46,372 nt of DNA from Verrucomicrobiota bacterium. GTDB taxonomy: Bacteria; Verrucomicrobiota; Verrucomicrobiia; Opitutales; Opitutaceae. The stretch is from NCBI GenBank assembly GCA_025352985.1, contig JANXRL010000148.1, positions 1 to 46,372 of the forward strand, read 5' to 3'. Below, piece after piece: positions 26,933 through 34,120 of the stretch (positions are counted from its first letter, which is position 1; each line of letters begins with the position of its first letter). A program made the position numbers and the translations under genes. The notes under the pieces were generated by a model. It saw only the letters and a program-made list of their open reading frames with translations. It made no database searches and was not told the DNA's origin.

Positions 26933-28447
26933 ATGTCCCTCGTCAACCTCTCCACTCCCGAAATCTGGTTCGTCTGCGGTTCGCAGCACCTCTACGGCCC
27001 CGGTCCGCTCAAACAAGTCGCCGCCAACGCCCAAGCCGTCGTTGACGGCCTCGTCAAATCCAAGCGCCTCGCCCTCCCCCTCAAGTTCAAAGCCCTCCTG
27101 ACCACACCCGAGGAAATCTCCAAGGTCTGCATCGAGGCCAACACCGACGCCAACTGCGCCGGCCTCGTCCTCTGGATGCACACGTTCTCGCCGTCCAAGA
27201 TGTGGATCCGCGGCCTCACCACGCTCAAGAAGCCGTTCCTCCACCTCCACACCCAGTTCAATCGCGACCTGCCCTGGTCCACGATCGACATGGATTTCAT
27301 GAACCTCAACCAGGCCGCCCATGGAGACCGCGAGGCCGGGTTCATCCACACGCGCCTCCGCCTCGGCCGCAAGGTCGTCGTCGGCCACTGGTCCGACTCC
27401 GAGGTGCAAGACCGCATCTCCGCCTGGATGCGCGCCACCCACGCCTGGCACGACTGGCAGGGCGCCAAGTTCGCCCGTTTCGGCGACAACATGCGCTACG
27501 TCGCCGTCACCGAGGGCGACAAGGTTGCCTCCGAAATCAAGTTCGGCTTCGAGGTCAACGGCTACGGTGTTGGCGACCTCGTCGCCAAGGTCACCGCCGT
27601 CTCCGATAAGGCGATCACCGACCTCGTCGCCTCCTACGAAAAATCCTACACCGTCGCCTCTGCCCTCAAAAAGTCCGGCAAGCGTCACGAAGAGCTCCGT
27701 TACAGCGCCCGCCTTGAGCTCGGTCTTTCCGCTATGCTCACCGAGATTGGCGCGAAGGGTTTCACCGACACCTTCGAAGACCTCCACGGTCTCCGCCAGC
27801 TTCCCGGCATGGCTACGCAACGCCTCATGGCCGCCGGCTACGGCTTCGGCGGTGAAGGCGATTGGAAGACCGCCGCGCTCGTCCGCGCGATGAAAGTCAT
27901 GGGCGACGGTCTCCCCGGCGGCACGTCGTTCATGGAGGACTACACCTACCACATGTCGCCCAAGGGCCACCAGGTCCTCGGCGCGCACATGCTTGAAATC
28001 TGCCCGACCATCGCCTCGTCGAAGCCCAAGGTCGCAATCCACCCCCTCGGCATCGGCGGCAAAGAAGACCCGGTGCGTTTCGTGTTCGACGCCCCCGCCG
28101 GCGAAGCCCTCAACGCCTCGCTCGTTCACCTCGGCAACCGTTTCCGTCTCCTCATCAACGAGGTCGTCGCGGTCAAAGTTCCCGCGATGTCCAATCTCCC
28201 CGTCGCTCGCGCCGTCTGGGAGTGCAAGCCCGACTTCAAGACCGCCTGCGCCGCGTGGATCTACGCCGGCGGCGCCCACCACACCGGTTACAGCTACTCG
28301 GTCACCTCCGAAATGCTTGAAGACTTCGCGACCATCGCCGGCATCGAGACTGTCCACATCGACGCCGACACCCGCCTGCCCCAGCTCAAGCAGGACCTCC
28401 GCAACAACGAGGTCTTTTACCACCTGGAAAACGGCTTCCGTGCTTAA
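26933..28447 (+). CDS. araA: L-arabinose isomerase
   Basis: A 504-residue enzyme interconverting L-arabinose and L-ribulose with a divalent metal, usually Mn. It starts with the diagnostic [14 protein letters not shown]. By alignment with the known E. coli residues, the metal and catalytic residues are E308 (GEGDWK), E335 (FMEDYTYH), H352 (GAHMLE) and H449 or H450 (GGAHHTGYS). It is the second gene of the operon, 51 bp after araB. Normal in length and motifs. Confidence 0.97.
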   Translation: MSLVNLSTPEIWFVCGSQHLYGPGPLKQVAANAQAVVDGLVKSKRLALPLKFKALLTTPEEISKVCIEANTDANCAGLVLWMHTFSPSKMWIRGLTTLKKPFLHLHTQFNRDLPWSTIDMDFMNLNQAAHGDREAGFIHTRLRLGRKVVVGHWSDSEVQDRISAWMRATHAWHDWQGAKFARFGDNMRYVAVTEGDKVASEIKFGFEVNGYGVGDLVAKVTAVSDKAITDLVASYEKSYTVASALKKSGKRHEELRYSARLELGLSAMLTEIGAKGFTDTFEDLHGLRQLPGMATQRLMAAGYGFGGEGDWKTAALVRAMKVMGDGLPGGTSFMEDYTYHMSPKGHQVLGAHMLEICPTIASSKPKVAIHPLGIGGKEDPVRFVFDAPAGEALNASLVHLGNRFRLLINEVVAVKVPAMSNLPVARAVWECKPDFKTACAAWIYAGGAHHTGYSYSVTSEMLEDFATIAGIETVHIDADTRLPQLKQDLRNNEVFYHLENGFRA

Positions 28448-28456
28448 GCAAAACAA

Positions 28457-28526
28457 CCTGGAACTCAGGAAATCAGGAAGAAGCCACTGTGGTTTTATTC
28501 CGTTCCTGAGTTCCTGATTTCCAGAT
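28457..28526. repeat. 70-bp short form of the inverted-repeat element between araA and araD
   Basis: The left arm, 28457-28480 (CCTGGAACTCAGGAAATCAGG then AAG), and the right arm, 28498-28526, are imperfect inverted repeats around a 17-base spacer. The sequence is that of the ends of the 251-bp element at 8681-8931, but the interior with four hairpins is missing. In transcript form it would fold into one long hairpin inside the ara mRNA, so it may alter relative expression of araA and araD or stabilise the upstream message. Confidence 0.8.
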
Positions 28527-28539
28527 TAAATTTCTGACC

Positions 28540-29244
28540 ATGCTCGAAGAACTCAAACGCGAAGCCTACGAAGCCAACGTCGCCCTCCCGCGCCACGGCC
28601 TCATCAATCTGACCTTCGGCAACGCCTCCGCTATCGACCGCGCCAAGGGCATCTTTGCCATCAAGCCCAGCGGCGTCGCCTACATTGACCTCAAACCTGC
28701 CGACATGGTCCTCGTTGATCTCGACGGCAAACAGGTCGAAGGCACGCTCCGCCCGTCCTCCGACACACCCACGCACCGTCGCCTCTTCCTCGCCTTCCCC
28801 GAGATCGGCGGCGTCGTCCACACGCACTCGTCGCACGCCACCGCGTTCGCCCAGGCCGGACGCGAAATTCCGATTTTCGGCACCACCCACGCCGACTACT
28901 TTTTCGGCAACGTCCCCGTGACCCGCAAGCTGACCCCCGTCGAAATCGGCGGCAGCGCCTACGAGTGGGAAACCGGCAACGTCATCGTCGAGCTGTTCAC
29001 CCAGCGTCAGTTTGATCCCGCCGACTACCCCGCCGTCCTCGTCAACCGCCACGCTCCCTTCACGTGGGGCAAGACGGTCGCCAAAGCCGTCGAAGTCGCC
29101 GTCGCCACCGAGTGCATCGCGCACATGGCGCTTATGTCGCTCGCGCTCAACCCGTCGCTCACCCCCATCGAGCCGGAGCTCCTCGCCAAACACTTCAAAC
29201 GCAAGCACGGCCCCGGCGCCTACTATGGCCAGCCCGGTTGCTGA
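28540..29244 (+). CDS. araD: L-ribulose-5-phosphate 4-epimerase
   Basis: A 234-residue class II aldolase-fold enzyme converting L-ribulose 5-phosphate to D-xylulose 5-phosphate, which enters the pentose phosphate pathway. Zinc ligands H94, H96 (VVHTHSSHA) and H171 (NRHAPFTWG), and D75 in RPSSDT, align with E. coli H95, H97, H171 and D76. It is the third gene of the operon, separated from araA by the short inverted-repeat element. The C-terminus GPGAYYGQPGC is family-typical. Confidence 0.96.
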   Translation: MLEELKREAYEANVALPRHGLINLTFGNASAIDRAKGIFAIKPSGVAYIDLKPADMVLVDLDGKQVEGTLRPSSDTPTHRRLFLAFPEIGGVVHTHSSHATAFAQAGREIPIFGTTHADYFFGNVPVTRKLTPVEIGGSAYEWETGNVIVELFTQRQFDPADYPAVLVNRHAPFTWGKTVAKAVEVAVATECIAHMALMSLALNPSLTPIEPELLAKHFKRKHGPGAYYGQPGC

Positions 29245-29343
29245 TTAACCACCTATTAATCAGACTCTTGCGCGCCAAAAGTGCAGCACGTAAAATCATG
29301 ATCTACTACACTCGGTAGCCATCGCTCCAACTTAGGAGAAAAT

Positions 29344-29832
29344 ATGGAAAAACGTGCACAGGAGTTATTAAAGCTGCCCGATGATGTTCTCTTCGCACAC
29401 GGTGGATGCCATGTGTTCGCTCTAGCACTTCGAAGAATTTTCCAGCTTCAGTTACTGTCTATTCGAAATGATAGCGGCTCCCATGATCATGTAGCATGTG
29501 GCCTAGGCGAGAGGCGTATATTAGATTTTTTCGGTGGTTTTTCTTACTCCGAATACTTAAGCGCAGAGACACTTAATGATTTCGACATTCGCTTTCTTGC
29601 TATCGATGAAGAGAAAATCAGAAAGCGATACACATACACCTGCAGCCCAGGATACTATGTTCACAGAGATTTTTATATCCCCGCAGAGAAGAGGGCACGT
29701 GCTTGGATTACTAAGCATTATGAATATTTTGATGGCACAAAAAACATGCCTATTCCCGGCTTGTCTCGTCTTAAAGAGACCGGGAACAAGACCGATGAAA
29801 TCAGATCACTTTGGGCGGAACATGGCGAATAA
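29344..29832 (+). CDS. Hypothetical protein with Cys-His-Asp arrangement, AT-rich gene
   Basis: A 162-residue protein with a good ribosome site (AGGAG, five bases before the ATG). Composition is visibly AT-richer than the neighbours, suggesting transfer. GGCHVFALALRRIF places C22 at the start of a helix. DHVACG has H49 at a strand start and ILDFFGG has D61 on the next strand. That order is the one used by papain/transglutaminase-fold proteins, so a thiol-dependent activity is a hypothesis. The C-terminal half is basic and aromatic, without recognised motifs. I know no named family. It lies alone between araD and a convergent minus-strand pair. Confidence 0.75.
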   Translation: MEKRAQELLKLPDDVLFAHGGCHVFALALRRIFQLQLLSIRNDSGSHDHVACGLGERRILDFFGGFSYSEYLSAETLNDFDIRFLAIDEEKIRKRYTYTCSPGYYVHRDFYIPAEKRARAWITKHYEYFDGTKNMPIPGLSRLKETGNKTDEIRSLWAEHGE

Positions 29833-29852
29833 GGACACAAGCATTTCACCAG

Positions 29853-30644
29853 CTACTCGCTCGAGATAATTGCGAGACGGAACCCGATGCAATGGGATCT
29901 GAAATTCGATGCAAAATGTGCAATATCACACCAGAAACAGTCCGCTTCATATAACCAACTTCCACCGCGAACTGCACGTTCAGAACCCGATGTCGGTCCG
30001 GTCAGGTTTATGACTGAACCACCAGGATAACGCTCATACCAGTCACGGCACCACTCCCATACGTTACCATGCATATCATAAAGCCCCCACGCGTTGGACT
30101 GCTTCATGCCTACCGGATGCGTCGTGCCCCCGCTGTTCTCTCTATGCCAGGCACTTCTTTCGAGATCGCCCCCGTAATAACCGGTTATGCCTGCACGAGC
30201 CGCATACTCCCACTGTGCCTGTGTAGGTAATGCGTATTCCATTTTGCGCGATAGCCGTCCGGCTGTGCGCTCTTGCTCCGTAAGTTTTTTGCAAAATAAA
30301 ATCGCGTCATCCCACGAGAGCAATTCCACCGGTGCATTACCATCCCTGAAGTAACTCGGATTATCTCCCATTACGGATTGATATTGTTCCTGCGTAACAG
30401 CAGTGCGTCCGAGCCAGTATCCATGCGTGAGAATTACCTCGGTTACGGGAAGAAGCATGGTTGTGAACTTCCCCGGTGATATCCACACCATGTCCAATCC
30501 GATATGCTCGATTTCCCACGGGCGTCCAGGAATGGGACCGCGAATCGCAGGCGGGAGTATCTTGTTTAACAGCGCGAGATGGTTCTTCGCCAAGGCGAGC
30601 TGTGCCGACGAGGTTGGGACAAGTTGAAAATCAGGCTCCGACAT
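29853..30644 (-). CDS. Formylglycine-generating-enzyme-like (SUMF1/FGE-sulfatase domain) protein
   Basis: A 263-residue protein whose residues about 50-260 form an FGE/SUMF1 domain: GYWLGRTAVTQEQYQSVMG, LPTQAQWEYAARAG, YDMHGNVWEWCRDWY and AVRGGSW are classic. In true enzymes RGGS-x-L is followed by Cys, then Cys five residues later; here the first position is Y232, and the only cysteines nearby are C236 and C239. A canonical copper-dependent formylglycine enzyme is therefore unlikely. A binding or scaffold role, as in many FGE-fold proteins, is more probable. There is no signal peptide. The gene overlaps the upstream coiled-coil/J-like gene by 14 bp, so the two are coupled. Confidence 0.9.
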   Translation of the reverse strand: MSEPDFQLVPTSSAQLALAKNHLALLNKILPPAIRGPIPGRPWEIEHIGLDMVWISPGKFTTMLLPVTEVILTHGYWLGRTAVTQEQYQSVMGDNPSYFRDGNAPVELLSWDDAILFCKKLTEQERTAGRLSRKMEYALPTQAQWEYAARAGITGYYGGDLERSAWHRENSGGTTHPVGMKQSNAWGLYDMHGNVWEWCRDWYERYPGGSVINLTGPTSGSERAVRGGSWLYEADCFWCDIAHFASNFRSHCIGFRLAIISSE

Positions 30645-31362
30645 GGCGGGTTTCTTCGGCGATCTGGTTCTCTAGTCGTTGGCGAAAATCTGCAAAATAA
30701 GCCGCCCAGTCTTCGATGCCCTGAATCGTCTCAAAAACAGGAGTCTGCCGCAGTGAGGAAATCTCCTGCATCAGGCTCTGTCGCTTGTGTCTCAATCTCT
30801 GAAGCGCACTGCGTAAAACATCGGCCTCAGTCACCTTGTCGATACCACGTCCCGCAAAACCGCCCTGCTCAAGGGCCGCTATCAAATCACGCATTCGGGC
30901 GAGATCGTTGCGCAATTGTGCCGCTTTGATTTCCTGAAATCGCAGTGATGCCTCCGCTTTGAACTCAGGTGCAACCGCATCCGGGTGACAGAGCTTGGTT
31001 CCCTGACGGAACAGCTTTTTGAGTTCGTGCTGCTCGGCCGCGCTGAGAACCTTCACTTGGTCAGGCTGGAGGCGATCTTCATGTAATTGCCGAAAGTCAT
31101 CTTCGGCTTCATCCCGTTCTGCAGCGGTTGCCTTGCCGGCCTTGAACTCACGTTCGCAACGGCGACGCCTCAGATTCAGCAATTGCTCCATCAGCTCGCC
31201 CAGCTCACGACGAAAGCGCTCATTGTAAGCGAGCAACTGACGATCCAACACCGCCTTTTCCTCCTCCAAACTCAGCACCTCTTCCTCAATGGCTGCGACC
31301 TCGGACCGCAGCCGAACAACTTCGGGATCTTCGTAGGAAATGAGACCTTTGGCGGAATCCAT
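30631..31362 (-). CDS. Coiled-coil protein with a J-domain-like HPD segment
   Basis: A 243-residue protein from ATG 31362; a TTG at 31371 could add three residues. Residues about 12-75 are a Glu/Arg-rich coiled coil. Then comes a segment resembling helices II and III of a DnaJ domain: ELKKLFRQGTKLCHPDAV (H126-P127-D128), followed by LRFQEIKAAQLRNDLARM. A second coiled coil follows (about 175-240). The HPD loop is what J-proteins use to stimulate Hsp70 ATPase, so recruitment of DnaK is a reasonable hypothesis. It is the first gene of a two-gene unit with the FGE-like protein (14-bp overlap). I recognise no named family for the whole protein. Confidence 0.85.
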   Translation of the reverse strand: MDSAKGLISYEDPEVVRLRSEVAAIEEEVLSLEEEKAVLDRQLLAYNERFRRELGELMEQLLNLRRRRCEREFKAGKATAAERDEAEDDFRQLHEDRLQPDQVKVLSAAEQHELKKLFRQGTKLCHPDAVAPEFKAEASLRFQEIKAAQLRNDLARMRDLIAALEQGGFAGRGIDKVTEADVLRSALQRLRHKRQSLMQEISSLRQTPVFETIQGIEDWAAYFADFRQRLENQIAEETRHVGA

Positions 31363-31467
31363 AAGCGTCAATGTAGCCTACAGAAATAAAATTCGATGGG
31401 TTGGCGACTGCCAATCAACGCCCGGTCGCTCAAACTGCTTTATATCCGGCGGCACTTGCTGAACGCC

Positions 31468-31785
31468 TCACTGCACAATCACAACCTGCCCTGGCCTCAA
31501 ACCGGCCAACGCCGCGAGCAGCTTGGGCACGAGCGGCCGCAAATCGGCAAGCTGGTTGGAACGTGCCCGCAGAACAATCACACCAAAAGACAGCGTCGTC
31601 GTCCGTTGCTGCGCTGGCAGATTTTTATCAACGGTGACAAACGCGTCATAGTTACCCGCAATCTTCGCGAGTAGCTTGCCATTCGCTACACCCGCCCAAC
31701 CGGCCGACGGCACGGTCGCCACATCATGTCCGGACAACTCCAACCCGATGCGACGCGGCAAGCACTCGTCGAGGATGACGCGCAT
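31468..31785 (-). CDS. DUF5615 PIN-like toxin
   Basis: A 105-residue protein with the DUF5615/Mut7-C-type pattern: MRVILDECLPRR (D6, E7) at the N-terminus, VPSAGWAGVANGKLL in the middle and FVTVDKNL (D53). These acidic residues would form a PIN-like nuclease site. The gene lies three bases downstream of a DUF433 gene, the standard antitoxin-toxin order. The expected role is RNA cleavage when the antitoxin is lost. Target unknown; family placement is strong. Confidence 0.88.
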   Translation of the reverse strand: MRVILDECLPRRIGLELSGHDVATVPSAGWAGVANGKLLAKIAGNYDAFVTVDKNLPAQQRTTTLSFGVIVLRARSNQLADLRPLVPKLLAALAGLRPGQVVIVQ

Positions 31786-31788
31786 GGA

Positions 31789-32010
31789 TCAGGTGTGCGC
31801 AAGCGCCGCCGACGTCACTTGGGCCCGGGCCTGCTCTAAAAATGCGATCACTTGGCCGCGACTGACCGATGGAAAATCATCCAAGAACACCGAGATCGAA
31901 TCGCCCGCTTCCAGGCAGTCGGTGAGGTTTTTGACTGGCACGCGCGTCCCCGCAAAAACGGGAGTTCCATCGAGAATTTCCGGATCAGAAACGATCAGCG
32001 CGATCTTCAT
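31789..32010 (-). CDS. DUF433 antitoxin
   Basis: A 73-residue protein with DPEILDGTPVFAGTRVPVKNL, the signature of DUF433 antitoxins, followed by a short helical domain (DDFPSVSRGQVIAFLEQAR). It precedes the DUF5615 toxin by three bases and is probably the first gene of the transcript. It should neutralise the toxin and repress the operon through its winged-helix-like fold. AT-rich sequence around 32098-32104 (TTTATAA) is a possible promoter element. Confidence 0.88.
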   Translation of the reverse strand: MKIALIVSDPEILDGTPVFAGTRVPVKNLTDCLEAGDSISVFLDDFPSVSRGQVIAFLEQARAQVTSAALAHT

Positions 32011-32214
32011 GGTCTACCAATGTGGCCGCATACCCGTCCGGGCGCAACCTCGGGATAACTGCCCGGCCGTCCGTCTGGACCTGACACTGCTGCGGTCGTT
32101 TATAAAGAACGGTTATGGCCCGTTATCCAGGGTTCGGTGATCGTCTTTTTTAAATCTTGGGTTTAACCATGGTTGTGGATTGAGCGTCGCCAGGGAAATC
32201 CCTTGTTTCAGCGC

Positions 32215-32982
32215 ATGATCCACCCCGGATTGGTCTCGGTCACCTTTCGAAAACTCTCCCCTGCGGAGATCGTCGCCCTCGTAAAGCAGGCGGGTCTCAA
32301 GGGCATCGAATGGGGAGGGGACGTTCATGTGCCGTCCGGTGATCTCGGGCGTGCACGCGAGGTGCGCGAGATCACGCAGGAGAACGGTCTGAGCGTGGCC
32401 GCTTACGGCAGCTACTACCGCGTGGGCCAGAGCGAAAGCGCGGGCATGTCCTTCGAGCGTGTTCTCGCGACCGCCGTGGAACTCGGCGCGCCGACAATCC
32501 GCGTGTGGCCCGGCAGCGCGGCGTCGGATGTGACCGATGAGGAAGCGCGTTGGAAAATCATCCAGGATTTGCGCCGCATCGCGGATCTGGCGGCGCGGGC
32601 GGGCGTGAGCGTCTCCACGGAGTTTCACGGCGGCACGCTGACCGATACCAACGAGTCGGCGGGCAGGCTGCTCGTCGAGGTGGACCATTCCAATGTTCTC
32701 ACGCTCTGGCAGCCGCACAATGGCGAGGAAACCGCGGAGTGCGTGCGCGGGCTGAGTGAGTTGCTGCCGAAACTGGGAAACGTGCACATTTTTCACTGGT
32801 GGCCCACGTCGGCGGAGCGGCATCCGTTGGCGGAGGGCGCGGCACGCTGGGCGAAGTTTTGGCCGCTGCTGAGGCAGGCACCGGGCGACCGGTTTGCGTT
32901 GCTGGAATTCGTTCAAGGCGACGAGCCGGCGGCTTTTTTGAGCGATGCCGCCACACTCAAGACGTGGCTCGCTCAAGCGTGA
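32215..32982 (+). CDS. Sugar phosphate isomerase/epimerase (xylose isomerase-like TIM barrel)
   Basis: A 255-residue AP endonuclease 2/xylose-isomerase-like TIM barrel. Landmarks are IEWGGDVHVP (beta 2), RVWPG (beta 4), VSTEFHGGTLTD with the metal Glu-Phe-His, LTLWQPHNGE, VHIFHWWP and FALLEFVQGD with the last metal Glu. This is the set of ligands used by sugar epimerases and inosose isomerases of the family. Substrate is not determinable. ATG 32215 was chosen because the upstream in-frame residues do not match the family. It overlaps the next gene by one base (TGATG), so the pair is translationally coupled. Confidence 0.85.
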   Translation: MIHPGLVSVTFRKLSPAEIVALVKQAGLKGIEWGGDVHVPSGDLGRAREVREITQENGLSVAAYGSYYRVGQSESAGMSFERVLATAVELGAPTIRVWPGSAASDVTDEEARWKIIQDLRRIADLAARAGVSVSTEFHGGTLTDTNESAGRLLVEVDHSNVLTLWQPHNGEETAECVRGLSELLPKLGNVHIFHWWPTSAERHPLAEGAARWAKFWPLLRQAPGDRFALLEFVQGDEPAAFLSDAATLKTWLAQA

Positions 32983-33527
32983 TGAGCGCCGGGAATTTTC
33001 AGGCTGATTTTAGGCGGAGCGTCGCGGCGGTGGCGGCGCGATTCCTGGCTCAGAACGGACTCGCGCCGCTGGGTGTGGATGCGCTTCGCGCGCTGACCGA
33101 TGCGCTCATCGCGGCGGGCGGGAATATTTCTCGCGAAGGCGAAATTCCTGACGATGTCGTGAAGGCGGGCGTGGCGCGGCTGCTGGCGGTGCTGTCTCCG
33201 CCGCGCCCCGAGCTGGCGAATCTCGCGAAGCAGCTCATCAAGGGCTGTTACCAGCCGGACAAGTCCCCTTGCTGCGAATCGTATCACGAAACGGATGAGG
33301 CGGGGCGCTGTCGCCGACAGGAACCGGCCTACGATCTCGCGCGGGCGAGCGGGGCGCATTGCGTGGATTGTCCCCATTGGCACGAATGGTTGCCGGAAGA
33401 TCACGCGATCCGGCTGGCCGCCGAATGGAAAGACGGAGCGGCGGCGTTTGCTGCCAATCGCGGGGTGTTTTTGCCGGAGGATTTCCGAGTGCTGCGGTTT
33501 TGCGCACAGGCGCGGGCGCAGGGCTAG
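32982..33527 (+). CDS. Cys-rich hypothetical protein
   Basis: A 181-residue protein that starts at the ATG sharing a base with the preceding stop. The N-terminal 85 residues are helical. The middle carries six cysteines: C89, C97 and C98, C110, then C127 and C130 in HCVDCPHWHEW, suggesting a bound metal or Fe-S cluster. No family is recognised. Coupling to the sugar epimerase suggests a shared pathway. The stop overlaps the stop of the convergent acetyltransferase gene by a few bases. Confidence 0.75.
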   Translation: MSAGNFQADFRRSVAAVAARFLAQNGLAPLGVDALRALTDALIAAGGNISREGEIPDDVVKAGVARLLAVLSPPRPELANLAKQLIKGCYQPDKSPCCESYHETDEAGRCRRQEPAYDLARASGAHCVDCPHWHEWLPEDHAIRLAAEWKDGAAAFAANRGVFLPEDFRVLRFCAQARAQG

Positions 33528-34015
33528 GCGAATTTCGTTAGGGCGTCGCCGTCGAGGCGGCAGGTGGTCCAGTCGGTCAGGCGGCGTGCGCCCATGTGCT
33601 CGTAGACATTGATCGCGGGTTGGTTCCAATCGAGCACGGACCACTCCATGCGCCCGCAGCCGCGCGTGTTGGCCAAGGCGGCGACGTGATTGAGGAGAGC
33701 GGTGCCGAGCCCGTGTCCGCGAAAGGCGGGCCGCACATAAAGGTCTTCCAAGTAGAGGCCGGGTTTGCCGACGAAGGTGGAGTAAGTCGGGTAAAACAGC
33801 GCGAAGCCCGCCGCTTCGTCGTTCACGCAGACGAGCATGCATTCGGCGGCGGGGCAGTCGGTGGTAGGGAAGAGGGCGGTGCGTAATTGCTCGCCGGTGA
33901 CCTCGACCTCGTGGGATAATTTTTCATAGGCGGCCAGCTCGTGGATGAATCCGAGGATGGCCGGCAAATCGCTTGCGACGGCCGGCCGGATAGCGAAAGA
34001 AAGGACGGAGGTCAT
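33524..34015 (-). CDS. GNAT-family N-acetyltransferase
   Basis: A 163-residue GNAT protein from ATG 34015. It has the acetyl-CoA loop PAFRGHGLGTALLNHV (R/Q-x-x-G-x-G/A) after LYLEDLYVRP, and the C-terminal motif B segment WNQPAINVYEHMGAR with its Asn and Tyr. The overall pattern resembles the spermidine/spermine (SSAT)-like GNATs that acetylate small amines, but the substrate is not certain. A much longer in-frame extension upstream overlaps the kinase gene on the other strand and was rejected. Confidence 0.9.
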   Translation of the reverse strand: MTSVLSFAIRPAVASDLPAILGFIHELAAYEKLSHEVEVTGEQLRTALFPTTDCPAAECMLVCVNDEAAGFALFYPTYSTFVGKPGLYLEDLYVRPAFRGHGLGTALLNHVAALANTRGCGRMEWSVLDWNQPAINVYEHMGARRLTDWTTCRLDGDALTKFA

Positions 34016-34120
34016 GTTGCCTGAAGCCAGCAGGCGGGCGGGGCTGACACAAGCGCGGGGCTTTGCGCCTCGACAAGGCCCGTTCCGGCGGTTTGCGTGG
34101 GCGGCTTTGTTGGAGCGCGC

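Noticed and set aside
26912-28456. 514-codon frame antisense to araA
   Set aside because: It mirrors araA almost exactly and has no recognisable motif; araA has all catalytic residues.
29853-30644. FGE-like protein as the variable target of a diversity-generating retroelement
   Set aside because: FGE-fold proteins can be such targets, but no reverse transcriptase, accessory gene or template repeat is visible in the window.
32011-32214. Hairpin-like CCGGGC...GCCCGG in the gap upstream of the sugar epimerase gene
   Set aside because: Six-base arms separated by 17 bases in GC-rich sequence are expected by chance; no T tract or conserved motif accompanies them.
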